DNA of 64,000 nt, taken from contig NC_079491.1 in assembly GCF_020520425.1 (NCBI RefSeq), forward strand, positions 31,797,449-31,861,448. The letters run 5' to 3'. Below are positions 1 to 10,823 of the stretch, piece after piece. The DNA is from Spinacia oleracea. Its lineage: Eukaryota; Streptophyta; Magnoliopsida; Caryophyllales; Amaranthaceae. The notes beneath the pieces were generated by a model that was not told where the DNA came from, searched no databases, and saw nothing but the letters and a program-made list of their open reading frames with translations. Position numbers and translations under genes: made by a program. Numbering within the stretch: position 1 is the stretch's first letter; every line of letters begins with the position of its first letter.

Positions 1-1998
1 AACAATCTTATTTTAATGCTTTAAGACTTGTGATCAACCAAGCAAGACACTTGTGATATTACTACCATGTTCCTCCTCACCAAAGTGAGACTCCACATCA
101 TGCATATTAACATGAGGGTTGTGCCCTTGCACGACAAATCCTAATTCAATTCATACATAATATTCCCAACTGAACCCTACATGTGCGGTGGCTTACGTGA
201 GCTAACCCTTCACATGTGGTAAAATAAATAGTACGAAGAGGTACAAATAAATGGCTCAAAGTATGCTAGACATCCCGTACAATAGCATACAAATAAATAA
301 TCCATCCCTTGCATGTGAATTGAACCATACATGCATAAATATTGAACAACATGATTGACAATGAAATCCATACTCATAATAATTTCAACATGCTTGTTCA
401 ACAATTAATCCAACAAATCCAACATCACAAATCACATGCTCGTTCATCAAAATAAACATGATTCCACATAATGTAATTCACATCATCAACAATCATGTAA
501 TGTCATTGACAAAAAGGTGTGGTCGCCCTAGACTTGTACGTACCTTGAATACCTAAGCGTAGGGGCCACTTTGCAATAACGAGCACTCAACTAGAAATCA
601 CCTCCTATCATCAAAATAATGAAACTTAAATTATTTCCATGTTCATTAAATTTCCAGCAACTTTATAAAAATTAAAACTTCCTTTAGACTTTAGAATTCA
701 ATCGTTTTTCAATAATAAAGTCGTCTCAAATTGCAAAATCAATCCCTAGTACAAAAACATACTTTTTCCGCCTTTAAAATCAATAAAAATCAACACTTTA
801 AACCTTTATTCAAGTCTGAAAATATAATTGATTATCATAATTAAAATCATCACCTAATTATGCTAATCAATTGACTAATTAGGTCTAGGTTAAAACCCTA
901 ACTTGAAAATCCCAATAACACTAGTTTAATATCATAAAAATCAATGCTTTATTAAATAAACAAATCAAAAAATTCATCCTTTAATAATTAAAACAACCCT
1001 AATGAATCACAACACACAAATCCTCAAACCACGGTATTCATAACCGGTTCCCAGCATTTTAATTACTCAAAACAATATTAATATAATAATTTAAAATACG
1101 GAATTTAAATAGAATAGGTAAGGAAGAAGAGAATTATACCAATCCGGCCTATAGCACGGAACAACCACGAATTAATTGTGATTGGGCGAAAAGAGATTGG
1201 AAACGAACACGAACAACAACACACACACGCGCAATCGTGTGTGTGCGCGCAGCAGCGAGGGACGAGGCACGGGGCGCGCGCTGCGACGAGGGGACGAGGG
1301 CAGCAGGGGCGCGCGCTGTGCGCGAGGAGAGAGCGAGAGAAGGCGGGAGTGTGGCTGGGCGCTGTGCACGCGGGCACGAGCGAGAGAGCGAGGGAGGTGT
1401 GGGCGCTGCGTGAGAGGGCAAGAGCGAGAGAGTGAGGGAGGTGTGGGCGCTGCGCGCGAGAGCACGAGCGAGAGAGTGAGGGAGGTGCAGCGCTTGGCGA
1501 GGGCAGCGAGCACGGGCGAGCACGAAGGCTCGAGGCCGAGGCCATGCGGGTGCCGAGCAAAAAGAGGAGAGGAGTGAGGTGCAAGAAATCAAAAAGGGGC
1601 TTTATGAAATTTTAGGGGTTCAATTAATGATGGGGGAGTCCTATTTATAGGCTCCCTAATCCCTTGATGGGCTAGGCTTAGGAGATTTGAGTTGGGCTTA
1701 GGAAACAAATGATTGGGCTAGCTTAGGATTTAATTTAAACTCTTTTGATTGGGCTCGTTTAATAAAACGAATTGGACTTTTTATTTAAAACCCGAAGCAC
1801 ATAAAAATCATTTGCAACTCATTTAATTTCCCGACTCAAGAATTAAATTCGTTTCGTAATTAATTAAAATAATAAATATTCTAATTAATTGAAATACATT
1901 AAATACATTTAAATATTATTTAAATGCTAATAAATCGTAAAATGCTTTATAAATATAATAAAATATATTTATAAATATTATAAAAATACGAGGTATTA
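1..1998 (-). repeat. 5' two-thirds of a Tekay-like Ty3 LTR, cut by window edge
   Basis: This stretch aligns in order with the LTR at 10824-13763 and, reversed, with the solo LTR at 51017-54015. Shared landmarks are the block around 530-600 (also 12370-12440 and 52430-52500), a TATA-like TATTTATA at 1642-1649 (minus-strand TATAAATA), the GC-rich leader at 1180-1590, and the terminal block ending with the reverse of TAATACCTCGTA near 1986-1998. Base 1 corresponds to about 11808 of the second copy, so roughly the last third of the LTR lies outside the window. It sits against a dead TGA gene. Whether it is a solo LTR or the edge of a longer element cannot be seen. Confidence 0.85.
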
Positions 1999-2092
1999 AA
2001 AAAACACTCAAAGTAAGTTATTGTAATGATAAATCCCAAGTAAGATGTTGGTAAATTATTCCGATATAATTCTATATTTGTCAAGAAAATAC

Positions 2093-3510
2093 CTGGCGCA
2101 GAAATCCTTCAAGAGTTCCTAATTTTCCCATGGCCATTGCCATCTGGCCCATATAGTTAGCTACATTGCCGGATGAGCCAGAAGGGCATGGTGTACCACT
2201 GGCTAATGTATCAGCTAGAGACTGTTGCAGTGCTTCCATTCCTTGCGATAAGGGTTCTTCTGCCTGCTGAGAGGACTGCTGCAAGTTGTAGATACCCACT
2301 AACACTGGTGCTCTGTCAAGGGCTCCAACTGATTCACCAGAAGCTGCATATGTATGGCAATCAATATGGATAGAAAATTATTTACTTATTTGGACTATGT
2401 TCATTGACAGACAATGATACCTTACCTCCCTCCCATTGACCGGCAAAATATTATTTGGCTAAAAAATAAAACGAAACAAAACTAGCATGATAACCCAAAC
2501 TCCAATATAAGATCTTAGAAAGTTAGAAGATACCATCTGACACGGAAACTGACCAGAAGGCTAAAGCCAAATTAGTTTCAACACAACTTTAATATGACCC
2601 AAAACAAAGAAACTTCCAACTTGAAACATTGTCCTAAATTTACAGGTCCATGCCAAGACAATGCCTTGATAAAAAAAAATTGTATGATGCTGTAACTTAT
2701 GGTTTATGGTGTAACTTGCCCAACAGATCTTTGCCGCGGCCATCATTGAGGTAATTCGTTTTGAAAGCCCTCGGCCAAGCCTATGGAAAAGGTAGGCTTC
2801 AGTTACGGCGCTTGACCTAATTATCGCAGGGAAGTGTTGGAGGTGTCTTCGAAAGGCCACTAGATGCCATATAGAGTCCTTGTGGAGTTGTGGGTGGATG
2901 AAAGGAAGGCGCATTTAAATTTCTCAGTGCGTTGAAGTCAAAATTAGAAATTTTAAGTGTGCTTGCTTTAAGGGTTTGGAAGATATCCACATTAAAATGG
3001 AAGGAAAAGAATCTCTTTACTCTATACTTTTTCCTTTGTTTTGTTTTTGGGGAGAAGAGAAATGATGGAAGCTACAGCCACAGCGGCGCCTCATGAGCTT
3101 GTTGTCGGTTGTTGCTTGGGATTGGGATTGGAGAATTGGATTGCGTGAAATGCGTATAGAGGACTAGGGGAGGATAAAGAAAAGTTTCAACTCAACTTTA
3201 AAAATGCAACAGATAAAAAACGGAAAGAATGCACCTAAGTGACCTCACCTTCAAGAGTTCTAATGGGAAAAAGCCGCCAATCCACATGAAGCAACGCTCT
3301 GCAGGAGTCTTCCACATTCCAGACAAGATGTGAAAGACATCAGCCTTTGCAGCAACACCTTTAAGCCTGAAAATGTCATTGAAGTGTGTAGCTACATTGT
3401 CAACAACTGTATGAAGTTAAGTATCACTAGCATGTGAATTCACTGAGTCCTCAGTTCATTAAACTTAGCATATTTTGACATATTCCAAACTAAAATAAAA
3501 CAATTGCCAA
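2093..3510 (-). pseudogene. TGA-type bZIP transcription factor pseudogene (DOG1 domain part)
   Basis: Minus-strand exons encode the DOG1 region of TGA factors, which bind as-1/TGACG promoter elements and partner NPR1 in defence. The upstream exon (about 3510-3249) contains the family blocks FRLKGVAAKADVFHILSGMW and TPAERCFMWIGGF and ends at a GTGAGG donor. The next exon (2343-2093) follows a GCAG acceptor and reads QLEPLTEHQ, then IYNLQQSSQQAEE and NYMGQMAMAMGKLGTLEGF, ending at a GTATTT donor. Three disabling changes are visible: a stop in place of the usual Glu near 3410, a one-base frame change near 3430, and a two-base insertion near 2303. The bZIP exons are not visible upstream, and the last exon would lie beyond the LTR that starts at 1998. 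Family identity is strong; the dead status is inferred from the stop and the frame changes. Confidence 0.8.
2370..3248. other. Intron of the TGA pseudogene, no gene seen
   Basis: The stretch between the two recognised TGA exons is AT-rich. A moderately GC-richer patch at 2730-2920 has an open minus-strand frame, but the product resembles nothing I know and overlaps no splice signal, so I treat it as intron sequence, possibly an inserted repeat. Confidence 0.5.
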
Positions 3511-4180
3511 CTTAACAAAAATAACACCTAAAGTGCTTCAAACCAAAAAAAAATCGAGCATACAAGCTAAACAAAAAAACACAAACACCAGAAAGTCAAC
3601 TGTGGTCAACTCTTACCATAAATGACCCCCGGGTTGCACGAAGAAACAAAACATAAGCATATTATAACAAAACACAGGATCATAATAGAAGAAGTAGAAC
3701 AAAAGCAGATCAGAAACAGAAGATCAAGTCAAAATTATGGAGATCAAGTCAAACAGAAGAAGCATATCAGAATCACAGCAGGTATAGCAGAATAGCAGTA
3801 GGAAGAATAGCAGAATAGCATCGCAGCAGGGAAAGCAGCAAACACAAACGAGCTTAGCCGAGGCCATAATGAATACATATTGATTATTACAATATATACA
3901 CCAACATAGAACTTCATTATTGAATAGACTTTAGCTACTTCATTAACTGATAAAAGAATAACCAGCATACACGCCGCCTTCAATGTGTGAATGAAATAAA
4001 AGAGAGAAAGTAGAAGAACTCACCGGGTGAAGTAGTATGTTTGAATACTTCATCTAACACAACAACAACAACAAAGAAGAGCAGGTCATCCAGCTTAGGA
4101 AAGTGCAACCAGCAACAAACTTCTCGCAACAGCAGCTGCTACCAGAGAAGAAGACATCAGCTTCACTCAAGTCAGATTCC

Positions 4181-5395
4181 TTAGTCATCATTGAGATTTA
4201 CCCCGTAGCACTTAGATAGACGCTTTGAGGTGCCATCACCTAAAGTAGAATCTATCATCTCGTACTTCTGATAATGCCCTTTAAGAGCCTCAACGTGCTG
4301 CTTTGAAAGCTTCTCTTCCTCCTCCAACTGCTTCTGTAACAGCAAAGGAAATACCACCAATATAAGAGCAATTTAGCATAACAAACCAAATGATAATCTG
4401 ATGAAAAATGAACTTTTAAAGCAAATACAAGCGCAACCCAGTATGGATCCAATAATTGATTACGTAGCAGATTCTAGGAACAAATGTATACCGCAACAAA
4501 TCAAAAGGTCTAGAATCTAGATCATTAGAAAGGCTATTTATGAAGGATTTGTAGCAAATATATTCTCTTCTCTTTTGAAAGAAAAGGCGGAGTGTAAAAG
4601 AACTCCAACATTTATCCTGTTAAACTTCACTCAGCTATTTGTTACTTCCAATTCCCTCAGAGAGATCATTAAATCTCAAAGCAAAATAGTTTAAAATAGT
4701 TTTGCAATAGTTTTGCAAATAATATATCATTTTTCTGTAAAACTTACAAAGAAATCAATCAAAAACGTGTACTTGAGTACAGATTAAGCTTAAATGAAGC
4801 TCAATTTCTGAAAATCTGCCAAACTACCTAATACAAGGAAAACAACTAAAATGGAATCACTCTAACAAGCCAATTTTGTTGACAAACCATGATAATCCCA
4901 AATAAACAATGCAATCTCATACTTTTATAAGAACGAGGTTAATACAGTATAACTTTTTGGAATTTAATAGACAAATTGTCGAATTCACACATCAACGAAC
5001 AACAAAACAGAACAAAAGCCCAAAAATAAACTTCTACAATTTTGTAAATCTGGCAATTGAGAAAGAAAATTGCAACAAACAAGTAGTTCATCAACCCTAG
5101 ATTTGCATAAAAATGGATAATTAACGAAAAATGAAAGGTCCTCCAATGTCCATGAAATTGGAGTAAAGAAATTGATTGGGGCGGAGGATTGAAGAGAAAA
5201 ATCGCCAAAAATAACCAGAAATAAAAAATTCGATGAACAAACCTGAAGTAGTCTGATCTGGAAGAGGGTAGAGATCAACGGTGGTGGGGGAGATCGATCT
5301 CCGGCGGTGAAGAAGCGACGGCGACGACAGAGGAGAGATAAAACGAAGCTGAAGAGGAAGAGGAAGAGGGAGAAGAATCGGGGAGAGAGAAAACG
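4181..5395 (-). other. Unidentified spliced transcript: 5' exon and coiled-coil exon
   Basis: A purine/pyrimidine-biased leader (about 5395-5243) ends at a good donor (CAG/GTTTGT) at 5243. A second exon begins at 4333 after a TTGCTGTTACAG acceptor and stays open to a TAA at 4181-4183. It encodes about 50 residues ending in YGVNLNDD, with a charged helix-forming start (QLEEEEKLSKQHVEALKGHY). No ATG exists in the leader, so the protein start is unknown and an exon may be missed in 4340-5242. I do not recognise the family. The locus lies directly upstream of, and on the same strand as, the TGA pseudogene, so it could also be unrelated or itself decayed. Confidence 0.35.
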
Positions 5396-5639
5396 AAGGC
5401 TTCTCTGATTATTTTAGAAATATTTTTCTTTTCTTTTTTGCAATATTTTAGAAATCTTATGTGCCGCTTTTGTAAAATGAGCCCGCACTTGAGTTTAAAG
5501 CCCGCATTTGAGTTTAAGTGCTACCAATTTTTTAAAATAGCCCGCACTTGTGAAAATGTACTTTTTCTTTTATTTTTCATACTCTCAAGTGCTGCCAATT
5601 TACTAAATGAGCCGCACTTGAAGGGAAGCACATGACGAT
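5396..5639. repeat. Short degenerate direct repeats around GCCCGCACTTGAG
   Basis: Between the unidentified exon pair and the broken Ty3 element there are four to five imperfect copies of a motif like GAGCCCGCACTTGAG or its variants (5470-5630), in the same orientation and joined by AT-rich spacers. No coding frame is convincing. It looks like a decayed minisatellite or a small repeat element. Confidence 0.4.
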
Positions 5640-7745
5640 TTTTCCTCTAGTGTTATACAACTTATCACCTCCCGAGTGAACAGAATATGGTGTATTGTGA
5701 CCTTCTCTCATAAACTTTTCCTTTAGTTCACTACACTTTTGAGGCACGCACCATCTTCCTTTGTACCTCAAACTTCCATCATCGAGGATCTTAAAATCCA
5801 TCTCCTTTCCTTGCAAAATCTTTTCCTTGATTCACTCTAGCTTAACATCTCCAGCCCGATTCTTCCCGATTTCATCAAATACAGACGGTTGGATAGTTAA
5901 GGCAATCATCATTCCTTCAAGGCATTCTCCATTTACTATCTCTAGATTCAATCGTTGAATTTCCTTGCACAGCTCATTAGCAACTACTAACGCATTCACA
6001 CTATGACTTGATTTCTTACTCAAGGCATCTGCAACTACATTGGATTTTCCTTCATGGTATTGAATATCCAGATCATAATCCTTGATCAATTCCAACCACC
6101 TTCTTTGGCGGATATTCAAATCCTTCTGTGTGAAAATGTATTTCAAACTCTTATGATCCGTGAATATCCTACATTTCACACCATATAGATAGTGTCACTA
6201 TATCTTTAATGCAAACACTATGGCGGTTAGCTCTAAGTCATGGGTAGGGTAATTTGATTCATATGGTTTAAACTGCCTTGATGCATATGCAATCACCTTC
6301 CCGTTCTGCATCAATACACACCCTAAGCCATTCTTAGAGGCATCACTGTACACATCATAGGTGCCACTCTCATCTGGTAAGGTTAACACCGGCGCGGTTG
6401 TCAATCGCGTCTTCAAAGCTTGGAATGCCTCTTCACACTGATCATTCTATTCAAACTTTGCTTCCTTCTTCATCAAGGTTGTCATTGGTTTGGCGATTCT
6501 AGGAAAGTCTTGCACAAAGCGTATATAATAACACGCTAAACCAAGAAAACTCCAAATCGGTGACACTCTTAGGTGTAGGCCACTCACTAACAGCTTTTAT
6601 CTTTGCAGGATCCATTGCAACTCCTTCCTTAGACACAAAATGTCCTAAGAATGAAACTTTCTCCAGCCAGAATTCACACTTCGAGAATTTGGCGTACAAC
6701 TGGTTGTCTCTCAGGGACTCAACACTGATCTTAAGTGTTTAGCATGGTCCTCCTCACTTTTGGAGTATACCATAATATCATCTATGAAAACCACTACAAA
6801 CTTGTCCAAGAATGCATGGAATACTCGGTTCATTAAGTCCGTAAAAATTGCAGGTGGAATGGTTAATCCAAAAGGCATAACTGTGAACTCATAATGACCG
6901 TATCTAGTCCTAAATGCAGTCTTTGGTATATCGTGCTTTGCGATTCTCAACGGATGATAACCTGACCTCAAATCGATCTTTGAAAAGATTTCTTCTCCTT
7001 TCAACTGGTCAAACAGATCATCTATCCTAGGAAAAGGGGTACTTATTCTTGATTTGTGACTTTACTGAGCTCCCTATAGTCTATACAGAGTCTCATGCTT
7101 CCATCCTTCAATTCTTCTTCACAAACAAGGCTGGCGCTCCCCAGGGCGATGCACTTGGCCTAATGTAGCCTTTCTCTAGTAACTCTTCCAGTTGACCTTT
7201 CAATTCAGTCATCTCCGCCGGAGCCATCTGGTATGGGGCTTTCGAGATAGGTGCAGTTCCGGGTACTAGCTAGGTCTACGGTGAAGTCAATAGGTCGATT
7301 GGGCGGCATTCCCGGGATCTCCTCCGGAAACACGTCCATGAATTCATTTACCACTGCAATGTCCTCTGGTTGCTCTTTCATCACATGCTCTAAGTCTCTC
7401 ACATTACATAAGAAAACAAGGTTCCCTTTACTTCTAGGTTTTCCAAAGCGACGATAGGATACTACCTTTCCTAAACTAGACTTCAAGTGAATCTTCTACT
7501 TCTCACAATCAATCTTAGCTTTGAACATTGCCAACCAATCCATTGCCAAAATCACATCTAAATCTCCTAACTCAAACTCGATTAGGCTAGACAAGAATAT
7601 GGTCTTGGTTATGGTCAAAGGTACATCTCTATGGATCTTAGTGCGCTTCACAATCTCACCGGTTGGTATGACTATGGTTACTTCAATTCTCTCGGGTTCT
7701 TTCAACTCTAAATTCTCTAAGATACCCTTTGATATAAACGAATAA
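5640..7745 (-). pseudogene. pol region: protease, RT, RNase H, start of integrase (fossil)
   Basis: Protease-like sequence with the conserved DVILAMDWL block lies at about 7540-7560. Reverse transcriptase carries the palm signatures [17 protein letters not shown] and the catalytic FIDDIMVYS box (about 6765-6790). RNase H shows the blocks [18 protein letters not shown] and [10 protein letters not shown], followed by DALSKKSS. The zinc-binding start of integrase has the HNTPYSVHSGGDKLY block near 5680. Together these parts copy the RNA to DNA and prepare integration in Ty3 elements. The region is broken and ends within integrase. Confidence 0.85.
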
Positions 7746-8050
7746 GTCGCACCAGAATCAAATAGTACTTTAAATAAAATGGAGTTAATAGAAAAAGTAC
7801 CAGCTATGACGTCATACGAGGTTAATAGAAAAACTCCTTTGTTATAGCCACCTCCATTGGCCTTTCCATTGGTGTTTCGGTTCCCATTCTGCTGATAGTT
7901 TCCCCCAGACTTTCCGTTACTCTGGCCATTGTTGCCATTGTTACCATTCTGGTAGCCCTTTTGGTTTCCACCATTATTCCCTCCATTTTGATAATGGTTA
8001 TTCCGGTTGTTGTTCTGGCGGTTGCCTTGGTTGGGTTTCCCATTCTTGGC

Positions 8051-8973
8051 CTAACACTCAAATTCTCTATGGCCTAGGTTCTCGCAGAACCTACAAACAA
8101 CTGGGTTTCTATTACAGTCCTGACCTGGGTGATTATTATGGCAACGTCTACACTCATAGACTCTCGTTCCATTCCCTGCAGACTGGTACTTATTCCCATT
8201 GTTGTTGTGGAAATTGTTTCTGTTTCCACCATGATTTCCCTTGAACTGGAAGTGATTATTCCCTTTGTTCTTCTTAAAGTTTCCCTGATGTTGTTGGCCA
8301 CCACCTTGATTTTGGTTACCAACATCCTTCCTCCTTTCACCAACTCCATTTCTCCTTTGCTGCAGACCATACAGATGAGCATCTTTCCCGTACAGGGTGT
8401 CAAGAGAGGTAAAGGTCTCTCCAGCAAGCATCATTTGCAAATCCATAGTTAATCCACTCTCAAATATCTGAGCCCTAATTAGCTACTCCGTTGCTACCAC
8501 TCCAGGTGCAAACCTAGACAGTTCTATGAACTTAGAATAGTATTCCGTTACAGACATCCCTTCCACCCTTAGCTCGATGAACACTTGGGCTTTCTGCTTT
8601 TCAGGTATGGTGGATAAAACTTGTTTCTCAAGGCAACTTTGAATGATTCCCGTCCAAATCCAGGTGTAGATCTTAAAGCATTCTCACACCTTTGCCACCA
8701 CAAATCAGCCTCTCCCCTAAGGTAATACACAACACTATTAACCCTAAGGTCTCCTGAGCAATTCACAGCTAGTATAAGCTTATCGAACTCTCTTAGCCAG
8801 TTTTCAAATACAGTTGGGTCTACTTCCCCTTGATACAAAGGAGGCTTACTTTGGGCCACCTTCTTAAACATTTCACCAGCTGGATCAAGTCCTTGATTGT
8901 TTCTATTTTGTGCTAAGTTCTGCACTACTTCAGCTAGTTGCCTAACCACATCGGCAATCCCTTGGGTAGTCAT
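8051..8973 (-). pseudogene. gag region of the Tekay-like element (fossil)
   Basis: The start of gag at 8973 encodes a retrotransposon gag domain with the typical blocks PPLYQGEVDPTVFENWLREF and YYLRGEADLWWQRCE, which form the capsid-like shell in which the element RNA is packed. The downstream part is rich in Asn, Gly and Gln and ends in Cys/His zinc-knuckle motifs near 8060-8150 (C-x2-C and C-x2-C-x4-H spacing), the usual nucleic-acid-binding tail. The coding line between these parts is broken. Confidence 0.8.
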
Positions 8974-9426
8974 GTCCCTTCTCCTGAATAAAACAAAAGA
9001 CTAGCTTTAACAACTTGGGTTGGACACTACCTTGCTAAAGCATTGCACTAACAGGTCACATAATAGCATAAACATGCACCAAAATTTCGGACTCTTAAGG
9101 CAAGATTGACGCCTATTATCGGGCCAATTCTCGCTTTAATCCGCATCACAAAGTTTAAGTGGTGAAGAATTGGACCACCTTGCAAGTACAATTTCATTGA
9201 CGAAATACATGAAATTCTTTTGCGGTAGAAAACTTAAAACTTAGAATTGGAGGTAATAAAAAGAATTCTAAACTTTTATTGCTTCAATGAGAAGATAATA
9301 CATCCTTTGGATAGTAATTTATTCGAGAAACCACAAAACAAATTACTAAAACCATAGATAGTAGCTTGCTACTTTATTACTTCACTAAAATAAGCATTAG
9401 CTATTACATTAGAAAAGTTCTGAATG

Positions 9427-10088
9427 CTACTCTACTAGCCAACCTCCCCTACAAATTTGTGGAGAACGGTATTGGTCTTCAAAATCATCTAAGTTTTCTT
9501 CAGGGTCAGACTCGCATTCCATATCTTCATTATTTTGTTGTGGACTGCTATTGACCTCTTCATTGTCTTCAGGCTCAACTTCAGTGTCACTAGAGATCAC
9601 AATAGTGGGTTCACGAATGATAGCTAGGGTTAGGATTCTCAATCTCAACAACATCGTCATCACTATCCTCATTCATAGGGGTTTCCATCTCACTCTCTAA
9701 TCTCGTAAGATTGATATTTTCCACCATTTTACCATCCTCAAAACATTGCTCCGCAAGCTCTGGAATAGTGGTCATAATCTCCATGTCATACCTCCATCTA
9801 CCAAATGGAGTACCATACTTGTAATAGTTAGGAATACCACTGTCAGAATGCAAATCATGGAATCGATTCTTAAGCTCTATGTATGGGTTCCTATGGGGTA
9901 AGCAATGAATAACCATCTCGGCCATAACATCCTTTTTTCCTTAGTTCAGGCAAATTCTGGACCGTAGCAAAATAGTTGCAAGCGAACTCGATCTTCTTCA
10001 CATAGATGTGTGGGGTCACACAATCTAGTTTCTCTAGGTGTCCTAGATTAGCGAACTTCGAAATCAACATCGTCCTGAAAGTACACAA
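9427..10088 (-). other. Pre-gag reading region of the Ty3 element (fossil)
   Basis: Between the LTR and gag, on the same strand as both, lies about 660 bp with protein-like reading in more than one frame. Its upstream part contains FANLGHLEKLDCVTPHIYV-type sequence, the middle contains NRFHDLHSDSGIPNYYKYG and GTPFGRWRYDMEI, and the end is strongly acidic with runs of Asp, Glu, Asn and Ser. I do not recognise a domain. Extra reading frames upstream of gag are known in other plant Ty3 lineages (Ogre, for example), so an added element protein is a reasonable reading. Captured host sequence is the alternative. The region is broken. Confidence 0.5.
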
Positions 10089-10799
10089 CTAACAAGTCTC
10101 ACTAAAGTGTTCCAAAGCAAAGTAAGTTCGTGGAGCCATACAATTTCAATGCACGCATACATGCTTAATCATGAATCGTGATGCAATTAATCACATAAAG
10201 CAACATAAAATATGATTAATACTTAAAAGCATAAGCATACAATTAGTACTTAACACTTAGCAAATACATGCATACACATATTAAATGCATACTTAACCTA
10301 AAAGTAACCTTCTTAATCTACCCTTTCTCACTTAGAAATAGGAATAATTTTCGAAATTAATTAAATAAATAACTTCAAATATAAGCGAAATTATTAAAAT
10401 CGAAAATTAAAATAATTAATCGAATAATTAACTAATCCGATTATTTTACGATAATAATTAAATAAATAAATAAATAATACGGAAATTTTATTTTTTTTGA
10501 AAAATTCGGAAAATCCGAAAAAAAATTCGAAACAAATCCGAAAAAAGAAAAGAATTTCGGATATTTAAAATTTAATTCAAATTTTTTGAATTTAATAAAT
10601 TCGAAAAAAGATATTTAAATAAATAATTAAGTTTTCAAATAACTTCAAATAATTGGTATTTGACTCTTTCGAAATATTGAGTACTCAAAATAGCATTTTG
10701 ACTTTAGGAAAACAGTTTTCGAAAAATCCTAAAGTTCTGCAAATAGTAGTTTAAGGATTTACCACTTTGCACCATTAGTTACTGCAAAGCGGCTCTTAA

Positions 10800-10823
10800 A
10801 CTAAAGCTCTGCAAATACCACTT
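10800..10823 (-). other. Primer-binding-site-like tract next to the LTR
   Basis: Directly inside the LTR end, the minus strand reads AAG and then TGGTATTTGCAGAGC. This resembles the initiator tRNA-Met primer site TGGTATCAGAGC used by many plant Ty3 elements, but it is not identical. The position fits a primer site; the imperfect match means the assignment is only probable. Confidence 0.45.

Noticed and set aside
1105-1592. Overlapping long open frames on both strands (also 12975-13358, 43036-43412 and 51383-51877)
   Set aside because: They lie in the GC-rich leaders of LTRs, are open on both strands and in several phases through lack of AT-rich stops, and give unlike low-complexity products in different copies.
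1-1998. That this LTR piece is the missing second LTR of the Ty3 element at 5640-13763
   Set aside because: Host-like sequence with a TGA pseudogene and other exons lies between (2000-5400), and the piece here ends with the LTR's 5' border facing that sequence, which is the wrong arrangement.
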